This document shows positions 33,574-46,725 of a stretch of DNA of 64,000 bases, one piece after another; positions within the stretch are counted from its first letter, which is position 1; each line of letters begins with the position of its first letter. The notes beneath the pieces are model-generated. The model did no database searches. It saw only the letters and a program-made list of their open reading frames with translations, and had not been told where the DNA came from. The position numbers were made by a program, and so were the translations under genes. This DNA comes from Anagrus nilaparvatae (taxonomy: Eukaryota; Arthropoda; Insecta; Hymenoptera; Mymaridae): the NCBI GenBank assembly GCA_022575985.1, contig JAKSXM010000137.1, forward strand, positions 21,718,001-21,782,000, read 5' to 3'.

Positions 33574-34668
33574 TTACAGTTCAATTGTGTAAATAGGTAT
33601 AAATATTTTTATAAATTAAAAAAAAAGGAGAAAAGGAGTAAGTATAGGTATACCTATATCAATAAAATATGAATTTCTACGGTAGTTTGTATGAATGTTT
33701 CATGTATAATATTTATATACACAATTACTATTAATAAAAATGCATTATAGAGCTAATGAAAATTATAGTGGCGAAAAGCGCATCATTATATGGCGAAATA
33801 CTTATATTTGGTGGCGAAAAACCTGGTTTTTGAGCTTTCCGAAAATAAAACTAATTAAAAATAAAATAATGTTTGGAAATCGCTAAAAAAAACTTTTTTT
33901 TCGTCAATAATTATCATCATTTTAGCTAATGAAACAATTTTTACTCTCATATAAGCTTAAAAATAATTAAAAAAATCATTTTAAATGTACCGATTTTCTT
34001 AAGATGGCGAAAACCTCCCTCTCTGCCCTATAGTGTTAATTATTATACTAATTATTTCTTTGCGGTAAAAAAAATAGTTTTGTCTAAAACAAGCCAGCTG
34101 TAAATTTTTAATTCAAATATATTTTAAAAGCAGAATACGCGAGTATAAAAATAAATCAATAACTTTTCTTATAAAAATATAAATTATCTACTTATAAATC
34201 ATAATATTCTGATCTCGCATTTTTTATTAAAACGTATTTAAAATTTTTCTTTTTATTCATCATAAACTTTAGTGCTTATTAATCTTCATTATGTCACTTT
34301 ATCATTACATTTTTCTAGTTAAAAAAAAAACTTTCTTAGAACTTACTATTTAAGATCCTTTTTTTTTAAATATTTAATTTAAGATATATTCCCCTTTTTT
34401 AATGAGAGTTAAAAGAATTAAGTAAATTTTTTTTATTCATTTTAAAATATTTATTTATTATTATTAATGAATCGGTACTTTATTAAGCTTCTCTTCAAAA
34501 GAGAAATTCATTTTTACGCTGATTGATTGAAATTAATTAAAATTGATTTAATATAAATAAAAATTAAATAAAACTTCATTAAATTACTTCAAGTTGTACT
34601 TCAATTGATTTGATTTTTAAATTTTTATTTTATTTTATCTACTTTTTCTAAAATTATTGAATATTTTT

Positions 34669-35197
34669 TTAACCCATTGGTGTCTGACACGACCAAAACG
34701 TATTACTTGGTATTTAGCAGCTACCATTTACATAGAATTTTACATCTAGCAACCACCTTAGGGCTCAAAAAATTTATTTTAGTTTTTTAGTCAATTTTAG
34801 CTTGCAACCATTCAGAAAATATACAATTTTTTCAATTGCCCCAAGCGAATTTTCAAACTATCCGCTATTAGAATTCCATTAACGGCAAAGGGAATTTCTG
34901 CTTGTAATTGGTGGAATTTTTTTTTCATTCTGGATCTAAATTTTGGATGAAAAATAATAATGAAATTTCGAAAAATAAGCTTTCCATCAAATTGGCGCAT
35001 TTCATCCACTAAAGACTTAAAATTGCTTGCTTCTTGATGTCTAACCCTTGCTCACATTTTTTAAGGGTTTTTTACTAAAATTGAATATAAAACTATAATT
35101 TTCTAGTCTCTTACATAGTTATTGAATTATAAATTCTATGAAAATTAAAGTTGCTAGATATTAAGTGGCTCATTTTGTTCACAACGATTATTTTATT
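34669..35197. mobile_element. Degenerate piggyBac-like element
   Basis: The left end TTAACCCATTGGTGTCTGAC, followed by CCAAAACGTATTACTTGGT, resembles the element at 37272. The right end, minus strand, CAAAATGAGCCACTTAATAT is similar. The TTAA-type start suggests piggyBac ancestry. The copy is old and its right boundary approximate. Confidence 0.4.
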
Positions 35198-36265
35198 GTT
35201 ACTAATTTTCTTGATTACTCACAGTAGAAAATTACCCTGATTTCGAAAAAATTCTTACCCAAAACTGCACTATTTTTAAGCCTTAACGGATGCCACCTTA
35301 ATATTTATATTTTTTTCTTTTATTTATTCTATAATAAATCAAAAAAATATTATTTTTGTTAAATTTTTAAAAATAAATAAATGTTATACAATAAATTATA
35401 AAATTTATATTTATATCTTATTATCTAATTTAAAACATAATAATAATAAAGAAAATAAATGATGTTAAACTTTCTTTTCAAAAGTAATTACCAGTAAGAT
35501 AAGTGATGAAGTTTCAAAATAAATGAAAAGTTTACTAGTGTATGTAAAGGATCTGAAAATTGCGAGGAGCTTTATATATATAAAGTATATATACTACAAA
35601 TTTTATATATATATATATGTATAATACTAAGAATGAAAGCGTAAAACCATAAAATTTGAATAGCTTAACTCATGTATCTAATATAACCGAAGATTGGTTT
35701 CAAGTGCTTGCTGCATTATAGAAATATATTCTGCATATATAAACGTAACTATTAAATACATCATAGTTATATTATCGCATAAGAGAAACAAAAGAAAATA
35801 AAATTTTAATAATTTTAAGTTAAATCATAAAATTTTGGTATGTACGTTATAATAATTTAGTTTTTGAAATATTGGCCGTTTTATTTTATTTTTTAAATCA
35901 ATATTTTTTGTGAAATTTAATATACAGTACCAAGAAATGTAAAATAAATTAGTATTGTTTGTTTCACAATAACATTTTTTAAGTATCAAAAATATTTACT
36001 ATTTTATTTTCCATACAGATTAATGTTCATGTGGTTTATGAATAAAATAATTTGTCGAGTGTTAAAAATATAATTATTAAGTATTTAAATTATAATTTCG
36101 AGCATTTTTTAACTGTTAATTGCGAAACAAATATCTAAATTTTTACATGAAAACAAAAAATTTCAAGACAAGTCATTGATCTAATATTAAAATAAATAAA
36201 TTTTTAAACATACATTATTAAAATCGCTCATTTTGATAATTTAAGAAAAGGCTCATATATATATA

Positions 36266-37000
36266 TTAGGGTGTTTCTTATTTCCCAAACTGCCCGTAGA
36301 GAAAAATACTGGCTCGAATATGATACTTCAGGTCATAAAACTATTATCTAAAATAAAAATTTTTATAAACAACTTGATGTAGTGTGCTGATTTGCAAATG
36401 AAAATCGGTAAAAATCCAGGAAACAGGTTTTAAAAACGTTTTAGAAAGCTTTTAGAAACCTTCCCAAAAACTTTTTACTACCAAAATGTTCTAAAAGCTT
36501 ATTAGTAACAAAATATCTAGAAAAAACTGCAAATTATATAATAAAAGGTTATTTTTAGATATTTTGACCATTTACAGAAGCTTTTTTTTATTGCCTCGTC
36601 ACTAAAATAAGAAATATGTATTTTTACAAAAAATCAATGAATAAAACAGCCAAATTGCAATTGGCGTAGATATTTGCTTTTTAGACGACTGTAAATTTTA
36701 AATAAAGTTCAAATATCATAAAATATGTTATAATTTATAGTTTTTTCTAGATATTTCGTTACTAATAAGCTTTTAGAACATTTTAATAGTAAAAAGTTTT
36801 TGGGAAGGTTTCTAAAAGCTTTCTAAAACGTTTTTAAAACCTTTTTCCTGGTTTTTACCGAATTTCATTTGCAAATCGGCACACTACATCAAGTTGTTTA
36901 TAAAAATTTTTTTTTTAGATAATAGTTTTATGACCTGAAGTATCATATTCGAGCAAGTATTTTTCTCTACGGGCAGTTTGGGAAATAAGAAACACCCTAA
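36266..37000. mobile_element. MITE in a TA tract, 735 bp
   Basis: The ends TTAGGGTGTTTCTTATTTCC are identical inverted repeats, and the arms continue for about 270 bp each with only scattered differences. It is inserted inside a (TA)n tract, with TATATATA on both sides, so a TA target duplication is likely. Non-coding interior. The TA target suggests Tc1/mariner-type mobilisation. Confidence 0.85.
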
Positions 37001-37271
37001 TATATATATATGAACGATCGGTTCTTAGCACCGAGGGGCTAACGACGCCATTTGAAATATTTAAATCGATTTTAAATCGCTCTCAAATATTTTAAATGAC
37101 TTTTAAATTATTTCTTTAAATTAAATATTTAACATAAAAACTGTATAATGGGGGTTTGCAAGGACTCAAAAGTAGAAATTTTCATCGGATTGAACCCCAG
37201 CTTCTTGCCTACCCATATTTTGGCAAAAAATCGTCTAATTATTGTGAAAATTTTTAATTCATAAAAGCATT

Positions 37272-37493
37272 TTAACCCATTACCGCCCAGGCAGCCAAAA
37301 CGTGCCACTTGATTACTACCCCTATTCACCCCAATTTTCCATTCCTAGATGAAATTTTATGATTTTTTTGACTTCATGTTAGAAATTAGAAACCTCAAAA
37401 ACCCCTGGTACTAATTATTAAAAAAAAAAAACACATTATTTTACGAATAATAAAAACTTATATCAAGTGGCACGTTTTGGCTGCCTGGGCGGT
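37272..37493. mobile_element. piggyBac-like MITE, about 220 bp
   Basis: Inverted repeats of at least 32 bp include CCGCCCAGGCAGCCAAAACG at the left and its exact complement at the right, continuing through TGCCACTTGAT. The left end is preceded by TTAACCCATTA; on the right the TTAA has decayed. Confidence 0.65.
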
Positions 37494-37873
37494 CAACCTC
37501 TTTTAAACAATTAAAAAATTTGTAATGGATACAAACTTCTAAAAAATTTTTGATGGTCTAATTTAGATCATCAAAATATTTTTAAGTGCTAAAAACTTTT
37601 TAACTGCCTCATTCAAACCATCAAAAAAATTTTAATGGCTGAAAACAATTTAAAGTATTTAAAGTATTTCTTTTAAATCTTAAATACTTTGAGTAACCGA
37701 GTTGACTAACGTCGTCAGCCCGCTTAGCACAGCTAATATATACTTTTTTAATTAAAAAATGTGTTGTAGAAAATTTTACAAAAACAAAAGTACATATCAA
37801 ATTTTAACTAATATGTAAAAAAACTTATGAACATTTGGAGGAAGAATTAGATACAGAAAATTATAAGAATTCT

Positions 37874-37891
37874 TCTCGCAAGTGAAATGAA
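37874..37891. mobile_element. Solo end of CTCGCAAGTGAAA MITE
   Basis: TCTCGCAAGTGAAATGAAT matches the left end of the 310-bp family; no paired end was found. Confidence 0.45.
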
Positions 37892-38083
37892 TTAGCAAGA
37901 GTATAAATAAAAGTAGAATCAACATTGTCAAAAGTAAATAAAACTGAAGTTATTAAGTAATTATCACAGTGAATTTAATGTAATGTTGGCTGTTTTGTTG
38001 TTAATTATATTACCATTTTTGATTAATAATTAGAAAAATTTTAATTATTCATTAGAAACTAAAGTAATAGTATATTTCTACAC

Positions 38084-38190
38084 ATGGCGAAGAAATAAAG
38101 AATAGCCCAAATCGCATACGTAAATTATCATCCGAGGCAAAGCCAAAGATGGTAAACTGCGATTCCGGGCATTATTATCATGGAACATGT
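38084..38190. repeat. Dispersed repeat family D, copy
   Basis: ATGGCGAAGAAATAAAGAAT, GCCCAAATCGCATACG and GATGGTAAACTGCGATTCCG match other family copies; GGTAAAACGCGATTCCGGG recurs near 28083. Confidence 0.5.
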
Positions 38191-38861
38191 TCTGATCAGG
38201 CTTGATCAGAGACGATTCAGGGACCTGATCAGGCCTTGATAAGATCAAGAATATTTCCATACTTTAGGTTTATGGACTTAGGATAATTTATATTTCTGGA
38301 TTTATTGTAATTTCGTTTCTAGGGCTTATAATAATTGAGGAGTATACTGTTACGTGCTAAATGCACTAAAAAGATTGAGTTGATATTTTTTTACCTAGAA
38401 GGTAAACCTTCTAATAGTAAGGGCTTAAATTTCCTTAGAAATGATTCCTTTTATTTTACTGGGTTATAAATATAAAAAATTAACTTACCTTTTTAGGTAT
38501 ATAATTAATTGATGTTCAAATTCTGCTACTGTTGCAAAGCGGAAAATAGCAGCAATATTATTATTTTAAGTTATTACAAGTGGTTTATACACTCAAAAAA
38601 AAGTAACTGAATTTGTGATGTACAAATTTGTTTATTTAAAACTTTTAGCAATTTTACACTGAGATTTATATAAAAATTTATTAACTTAATCACTTCTAGA
38701 TTTATTTAACAATTTGAAAAATAATTTGATTCTGTATATATATGTTGACAAGAAAATTTAATCTTATTCATTTACTTATAATTTTAAATTTACAAGAAAA
38801 AACTAAGTCCGATAAAATAATTTTTAATTTTCAAAAATATTCTAAGTTAGAATATATAAAA

Positions 38862-39036
38862 TAAAGTCAAAAATTGACAAGAAACGACCGGCACAGAGTC
38901 CAGGTCGAAAATGAGCAAAGTAAGCATATATACGAAAAAACTAAGTTCAAATATAATAATTTCAACAAAAAAATCTAAGTCAAAATAAAAAATATTAGCA
39001 AGAAACGACCGGCAAGGAATCCAGGTCGAAAATGAG
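38862..39036. repeat. Direct duplication with internal CGACC/GGTCG hairpin
   Basis: CAAGAAACGACCGGCA...TCCAGGTCGAAAATGAG occurs at 38878-38915 and again at 38999-39035. Each copy can fold through CGACC and GGTCG. The units are spaced 121 bp apart. Confidence 0.7.
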
Positions 39037-39699
39037 AAAAATCTTCTGTCCCCTGAGGTCTTCAGGGACTATTTAAATGAAATGCCGATATATCCATCCC
39101 TTTTCAGAGCATTAAAATCATAGGTAAATGAATTGATATTTTTTTGATAATCCCACGCAAAATCGGGGTTGACTTCTTAAAATTATATGTCAAGCAATAA
39201 ATTTCTTGCTTAATAAAAAGGTTTGATACGGCATCGAGTCTTTTATGTGCAGCTGTTCATATGATTTGAAAAAAAAAAATGTTAATACGTTCAGGCCCAT
39301 CTATGCATATACAGATAACAAACATATACATATATATATAATATATATATGTATCCACTAAAAGTAGCCGATACAAATAATAAAATCACGAGCATATGCA
39401 CATTTTATTTTGTATTTTGTTTTATTCTAGGACCCTTTTATTTATGCTAATTTATGAAAGAGAATATTGATGTGAAGTGTAATGTCATCTTAAATATATA
39501 TAATAAACTAATAAAAGGGTCAACAAAATATTATTTAAGAAAGAATTTTAACGTTTTGTTTTGAAAAAAAAATTCTTTTCTTCTTTATCATTTTTACTAA
39601 AAAATTTTTGTATAATAATGCATGATGCCGTAACAATACGTTAAATCTGTTATAAGTGAACATGTTCCATGCTCGTTGGTTGTGTGAATACACTAACCA

Positions 39700-39812
39700 G
39701 TTATAAGTTTTTTTTTATGGCCAAGGGTCGTATATTATTTTTCTCCATCAGCGGCGAGAAAATAAGTCTTTACCAGACGCGTTGTTGGCGATTGTTGGCG
39801 ACTGGACTGTTT
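39700..39812. repeat. Dispersed repeat family D, copy
   Basis: TTATGGCCAAGGGTCGTATA and GCGGCGAGAAAATAAGTCTT match blocks of the copy at 44020-44205. Confidence 0.5.
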
Positions 39813-42754
39813 TCTGTAAAATAGGATTTCAGATTCGTATGCATTGAGTCAAAAAACATATACTCATTTGAAAATAATGTTGACCTATCGGAAAAAAAAA
39901 AGAAACTACGATATAGGGGTTCAAGCCTACACTAGGATTTAACTTTAAAATTGTGTAAAAAGCTTATTTTTAACTTTCATATTTTAAATATATAAATTCA
40001 TATTTTGAAAGAAATAAATTATTTAATTACTGAAAATTAAAAAAAATAATAATTTTTTATCTGCTTACTACCTTTTTATATTTTTAATATTTATGTAAGT
40101 ACAAACAAGAAAACATTAGTAGTTGCCTATAGAAAGGCGCTTTTTAATCCTTGACAAACGTACATTAATTTAACTTTTCTAATTATTTATTTTAAATCTG
40201 AGATTTACTAATTTAAAAATTAATTATTAAAATTAATAAATTTTATTTTTCCTTATTAAAAAATTAATAAAATTTGTCACTTAAAGGAAATAAAAAATTA
40301 TTGTAAATAAATGTAAAATGTTTTTTAATAAATCTTGAAGAATAAAATAATATTTTATATGAAAAAAAATGAACATCTTAATTACAAATCTTATATTAAT
40401 GTATGTTTCTTAAACGAAGCATCAAGTTTTTAGCTATCTTAATGTAAGATCTTTTTAAGTGAAAATTTTTATACCTATAATAAGAAACGTATCTTATTTA
40501 TAAAGAAAAAAACTTTTAACAACTACTTTATTTGTTTAATTTTTAAATAGAAAAAATGTTTTTCTTGGGAATTTATTAATTATATTCCCTTAATTATTCA
40601 TAAATTACGGAAATTAGACTTTTTTTTTTACTAAAAAAATACTTAGTTTTATCTAAAAATATTTAAAATTAGCTTATTAACGCCTCCTTTTTTTATACTT
40701 TAATCTAAAATTTAATCAAAAACATGGCATAGAAAAAAATGACTGGCAGAAAATTCTTAATAAATATGCAAGTTGTTCAATTTTTATCTCGTAATAAAGA
40801 TCTATTGCTATGAATATTTTACCATTCTTCAAAATTTTTTTTTCAAAGATATTGTTATATTTTTTGATTTAAAACTTGATATAATTGTTATTATCATTAA
40901 CAAAATGGTCTCATTTTACATAAGGAAGGAAACGAAAGCTAAAAAAGATCCCGTGAAAATTTTCTCTCTACAATGACCGGTCGTTCATTTATTATTATGC
41001 ATTAAACTTTTTTTTCTTCATTTTATTTAAAATCTGATACTATATTCTGAGTATCATGATACAAAATAATTAAGTATTGTTAATGCACGAGATCTATTCA
41101 ATAAATTTTAAGAAAAATTATATACCAAAAAAGGCTTTTAAATGTTTAATGAATTGAAAGGAAGAACAGTTTTTTGTTTAATTTCCTTTGAAAAAATATA
41201 AAAAAATTTTTTTTTTATGAATTAAAATTTTGTACCTTACTGTACTAGATCATAGATATTTCATTGGAATAATCAGTTATTTTTTAAATCTAATTTTTTG
41301 TACCTAAACTTTAAGGTCCAAATCCCTCTCGAAATCCCTACAAACTGGAGTTCTTGCCTCCAAGCATATTAGAGAAATGGATTAATATTCTTGAGGTTGG
41401 ATGATGCGAGTCGCTAAAAAATAGTTTTAATAGACTTTTCAGACAATTTACACCACATTTTAAAATGTTCAAGTTGAAAAAACGAGGGTGGCGAAAACTG
41501 TATAGCCCTATATTAATCCACTGTATCAATCTTCATAATTACTTTAATTAATACATTTTTTCTAATAACTGATAATACATTATCAGATTCTTCGGCTGAA
41601 TTTTGCTGAAAATGCTTGAAAGTTTAAGTTACTTAATTTATTAATTACTTTTTGCGTATAAATTCTATCTCATTGATTCGAATTCATCAAATTTCAATAC
41701 ATTAATTTTTTTTATCATGAGAAAAATAAATTTTTTTTTTTTATTAATTAAAATTTGAGCTTATAATCAAATACAATGTGAAACTGTAATTTAAGTTTTG
41801 CAGTAACATACAATTATACTATTCTATATTATATTACATAAGTTAATTATTCTTAAAAATTTTTTATTAAATAAACTTTTTTCTACACATAAAAACACAA
41901 TTTTTTATTTTTAAAACTATATAAAATAAACTTTTGAAATATAAACCTTAAATTTTTTATTTTTCTAAAAGTACAAAACAATAAAATATTTGCACAGTAT
42001 TGTAAATTATATAAAAAAGGAAAACCTCTAAATAAAGTATACAAGTAAAATTTTTGGTTAAAAAAAAATATATTCTGAACATTTTTTTTATTCATCGACA
42101 CATATAAAATATCAGCGTTCAATAGTAATAAATAAATAACTTTGTTTTTTTTTTTTACTTCTCATATATTTACTTTTAAAATTGAGCTTCATAATTCTTT
42201 TTCTATTTTAATCGGAAATTTGAAGAATATAAGTAATAAAAAAAAAGAAAAGAAGCGTTATCTTATATATTTTCTAAGAAAAGTACCAAGCAGTAAATAA
42301 TGTATAAATAAATCTTTAGTTTATAAATAAATATTGTATATGGAGTTATTTTTTCATTTATTGGTTTACCTGGAAAAAGAAAAATAGTTGTAAAATTAAG
42401 CATATTTTTTGAGACCTGCCAGATAATAGGGTCTTGATTTTGTTCTAATTGAAATATTATAAGAATTAGACAAAGAAAAGAACGGCATTTTTGGGTATTT
42501 TATGACTTGAGTATTGATTTATTTGGCTCTTTATGTTCAGACTGTAAAAGGCTATTGTGGGTGAGTTTTTTGATAACTTATCGAATGTTACTACTTAGGC
42601 TAGGATTAGTTCGGGGAGCAAAGCACTATTATTCGGCGGTAGACTTTGAATAATTGTAAGGTAGCAATAAAAACGCCTTATTTTAGAAATCAACATTTTT
42701 TACTTAAATTTTTTATTGCGATTGATTCGTGGTTGCCCATGATGTTCAGGATAA

Positions 42755-42822
42755 TTTTTGTCTTCCTAGGCGTACAAAAAAAATTCCGCATTAAGTTTTA
42801 AGCACTAAGGAGGACAAAAACT
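42755..42822. repeat. Short inverted motif shared with 59026-59100
   Basis: TTTTTGTCTTCCTAGGCGTA is followed by AAATTCCGC and GAGGACAAAAACT. The same order of blocks recurs at 59026-59100. Confidence 0.5.
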
Positions 42823-44019
42823 AATTTATTTTCTGCATACAAGAAGCCATGAAAAACATTTGTAGATAGTAACCAATCAACTTATGTTTCTGAAACTTAA
42901 AAAAATTTTATTACTAGCATACTTTTACGGTATTTTTTATATCTTCTCATCTAAATTGTTTCATTTTTGAACCAGAATATCTACATTATTTTGAAGTAGT
43001 ACCTATAACAGAATTTTTCCCACGTTTCGCTAGTAAATTATAAAAAAAAATAAAAAAATACACCCATATAAAAAAAAAGGTACAGAATCCGCAAGTATTT
43101 ATAAATTTAAAAAAAATCCATACTATTTATAATATATTCATAATTTTAGTATTATTACGAGTAGAGCAATTTTCTAAAGAAATAAAATATAAATCAAAAG
43201 TTTACAAAAGAATCATAAGATGTTATTATTATTATTATAAAAATTGTATATAAATTATAAAACGTTTATAAATTATAATTTATTATGGATATTATTTATA
43301 ACGTGTTAAACATATCTGATAAAAATTAGTAATTATTATTAAAGAAAATTAACATTTAAAATTACTGTTTTATATATTTTTGTTTAAAAGTGAATAAATA
43401 TAACTAATAACAGCAATTAACACGTAAAATACAGTTCAAATTATTAACTTTTAAAGAAAATTTCACTCTTATTCTCATCAGACCTTAAATTATTATTATA
43501 GTTTTTTTTTTGCTAGAATTAACAGCTTTCTACATACATATTTTTAATTTATTCATTTTTTGTTCTTTTCTTTATTTTCTTTAATATCTTGATTATTGTT
43601 ATTATATTTTTTTTTAGAGATATAAAAAATTTTTTAATTAGGATGTTTTGAAAAGTTTTTTAAGCTTGTAAAATTTAAAGTTAGTTTTTGAAAGATGAAT
43701 GTTTTTTTTAAAGTTTAAATAACTTTTAGCATGAATATTTAAATTTTATTCTTTTTTTTCTTTTTTTAAAATGATCTTATTGTTTTAACTTGTAATCTTA
43801 CATTTTATTATGATGTAAGTTTATAATTAGAAAATTTTATGTACATATAATTAACTGAAGAATTCAAAAATTTTTATTATTAAATATATTTTAGTTTCTT
43901 TTTGAATAACTTTTGAATACAATTTGACAATTTAATTTCGCTTTCAAAAATGCACCCTAAAAGTACCTAATTTTTATTGCTTAAAAAAATAGTATATTAC
44001 GATCCTAGGCCAGAAAAAT

Positions 44020-44205
44020 AAATGACCAAAATCACAGTTTACCATCGTAGTGCGATTTGGGTAATTCTTTGTTTATGGCCAAGGGTAATATAAAATTGTC
44101 TCTAATCTAAAATTATCTCGACTGTGGCGAAAAAATACGTCTTTGCGACTGTGGCGAGGAAATACGTACTTTCGGGCCGCAGTACAGAAAAATAAATAAA
44201 AAAAC
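44020..44205. repeat. Dispersed repeat family D, best-preserved copy
   Basis: Contains ACCAAAATCACAGTTTACCA, GTGCGATTTGGGTAATTCTT, TATGGCCAAGGGTAA and two GACTGTGGCGA units followed by AAATACGT. Ends with ACTTTCGGGCCGCAGTAC. No terminal repeats or coding frame were seen. Confidence 0.55.
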
Positions 44206-44269
44206 TCAAAATATCAATAAAATACATAATTTATAAATATATTATGGCAAAAGTTTTGAGTCTAAGAAA

Positions 44270-44430
44270 TAGTATATCACGATCCATGTCCAGTAGAATG
44301 GCCCAAATCGTGAGAACATTCGAGGTGAAACCAAGGATTATTGACTGGAATTTGGGGTATTTTTTTTTTTAAACGAAGGATTGTATACCATTTTTCTTAT
44401 TCAATGGCGAAAAAAAGGTCTTTGCGTACT
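44270..44430. repeat. Dispersed repeat family D, second adjacent copy
   Basis: TAGTATATCACGATCCATGT repeats TAGTATATTACGATCCTAGG of the copy 250 bp upstream. GGCCCAAATCGTG and AATGGCGAAAAAAAGGTCTT continue the match. Confidence 0.5.
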
Positions 44431-45113
44431 ATTTTGATTCTATTTGGCTGCTTAGAAAATATTTTTCAAAAAGACTTTTTTCAAAAAGAAATTTTGGTAA
44501 GCTGCAAAACTTGATTTACTCTTGCTATTACTTTAAAGTTAAATGAATATTTGTTTAGTTACATTTTAAATATGTCAACAAAAAAATCTAAAAATTCATG
44601 GATTCTTAATTTTTTTTCTAAAATTGTACTGTTCTCTCATTACTTTTACTTACTAATTAATTATTTATTGTTTCAAACTTTCTATCTATCAAATAACTTT
44701 AATTAACCATATAAAAGCATATATTTTAAGGTTTCCAAATAAAAAAACATTAAATTTCTGAAATATTTATTCAAATATTTTTTTTTTATTTTAACAAAAT
44801 GTATAAAAATTTTTAACATTTATTTTACAATTTCAACATTATTAGATTATAATACAACTAAAATTACTTTCAGTATAAAAATTTTTTAGATGCTTAATTA
44901 AATATTATAAATATAATTGCCTCAAAATTAAAACTTAAAACCTATTAATAGTAGAAAAAAAGTTACATTTATACAATAAAATATATCTTTAACTCGCTTA
45001 TCAATAATAAAATCACAACACGTTATAATTTTTTGTTTACTTACTTTTAAGCCTCAAATTAATTACATAGCACATAAAATGATTTTTGATTTTTAAAATA
45101 TAGCACATTGAAT

Positions 45114-45119
45114 TTTATT
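45114..45119 (-). terminator. Poly(A) signal next to gene 3 stop
   Basis: AATAAA starts four bases after the TAA stop on the minus strand (TAA AAA AAT AAA). Use of it would leave a very short 3' UTR. Confidence 0.45.
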
Positions 45120-45122
45120 TTT

Positions 45123-46725
45123 TTAACTTTTATTTTTAATTGATTTACTTTCAAAATTAACATCATCTAAACTAGTTTTTTGAGTTGGTCTATAAGTTGA
45201 ATAAACGTATGTACGTGTTGATGATGGTAATGGTGTTACCGAATTCTGTGTTGGATAATTTGATAAAGGTGTTTGTGAATTTCTAAATGTTACACTTTCT
45301 GGTGTATCGTAATCTCCATAATCATTTTGATCAGCGTTGTTATTATTTGTTGTTTTAATTGATGGTGGTATGTAAATTCCTGGTGATTGTTGTAATGTTA
45401 CAGAAGTTGTAGATTTTTGTGGATTGTCAATATATTTATGATTTTTAGCTAATAAAGCTTGATTTTGTAAAAATTGACTTGCATATTGACCATTATTTAC
45501 TCTATTCACTACTGTTGGATTAATAACATAATTTGATCCAGGTTTGATAAGGTTGCTAGGAATTGTAATATAATTTGGTTGGTTACCTTGGCTTACGTCT
45601 TGAACCAAATTATTTTGTTGAAAATTATTTTGAGCTAATAATTTTTGAATGGCTTGTTTCATTATTTGTTCTAATTGAGTAACTTTTACGTAGCTTCCAG
45701 TTACATCTGGATATTCAGGGTTATTAGGATCTGTTTTTATGGCAACTAATCTAAATGTGGCTTTTGGTAATGATCCATAATTTCGTAAATCTGAATCTTC
45801 AATTTGATTATAGGATGCTGGTGTCTTGTGTGTGCTAGATTCACTATCCAAATCTTTTGGGGATGCAATAATATAATTAGCACCATCAATGTAAGAATTA
45901 TCAGCAATTTCTTTATCTGGACTTCTTAAATGGTTTTTCTTATATCCATTATATTTTGCGTTATTTCGTCTATCTTCTTCATCATTCCCTTCACCAAAGT
46001 GTTTTAAAGGATTTTGATATCCTAATTGTTGTGGATGCAGAGGATAAGGATAATTAAAGTAAGAAGGGTAGAAAAGAGGAGGTTGAGGATAATAATTTGG
46101 ATAAATGGAACTACCAACAGCTGATGGATTAGGCCCATTTTGTGGTACTCCTCCAAAATTATTTGGTGTTGGTTGTGTACCATATCCATTAGGTGGTGAT
46201 AGTCCAAATGGAGAAACGAAAGGATTTGAAAAACTGCTAAGAAGATTCAAAGGACTGGAATTAAAATTAAATCCTAAATTGTTTGATCCCGGATAAAAGG
46301 CAGGCAAACTTGTAGCAGCAGTTGTTGGTGACGTTTTAGAATATGTATCATAAGATCCAAAAAATGAATTTTGAGTATTTGGAGCTGCTGTTGGTGTATA
46401 TGAATCTATCGCACCTGGTTTTGGTGCATATAATTCTGAAGAAGGTTGCCTATATCCTTGCTGAATTTGATTTAATTGCTGCTGCTGTTCAATACCTCTT
46501 TTCAGTAACTTTGGATTGTATGGATAATCTGGAAATATTGGCAAAAAAGGCTCGTCATTAGGATTTGTACTTTTATGTTGACGTTGAGCCAATATTACAG
46601 GCGAAAATAATATTAGTAGCTGAAAAATTAATTCATATTAAAATTATTCAATTTAATAAGTAAAAAAAGAAAAAAAATGTAATTAATTAAAATAATTGAA
46701 ATTTACTAACAAAAAATAACTTCAT
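45123..46725 (-). CDS. Gene 3: secreted proline/glutamine/tyrosine-rich protein, 503 aa, two coding exons
   Basis: Function not recognised. Exons 46711-46725 (MKLFF) and 45123-46619 join in phase 0 across a 91-bp intron with donor TTT|GTTAGT and acceptor TTTTTCAG|CTA. The N-terminus MKLFFLLILFSPVILAQRQH is an excellent signal peptide with likely cleavage after LA. A dibasic KRGI at 45-48 could be a propeptide cleavage site. Residues 50-210 are rich in P, Y, N, S, G and Q, without strict repeats. A charged linker follows (210-240). A better-ordered block at about 291-334 has ATFRLVAIKTDPNNPEYPD and then a predicted amphipathic helix LEQIMKQAIQKLL. A Q/N-rich and T/S-rich tail ends the protein. 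The TTG-initiated frame at 46592 is an artefact of ignoring the first exon. A cuticle or matrix role is only inferred. Confidence 0.92.

Larger units (their letters stand above)
26764..45113. other. Gene-poor intergenic region between genes 2 and 3, about 18 kb
   Basis: No open frame here has protein-like composition, a signal peptide or recognisable homology. The stretch is AT-rich and carries tandem repeats, several MITEs and scattered repeat copies, listed separately. Long tracts without a visible element include 26.8-27.7, 28.4-29.4, 31.1-33.1, 35.3-36.2, 39.9-42.6 and 42.9-44.0 kb. Confidence 0.6.
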
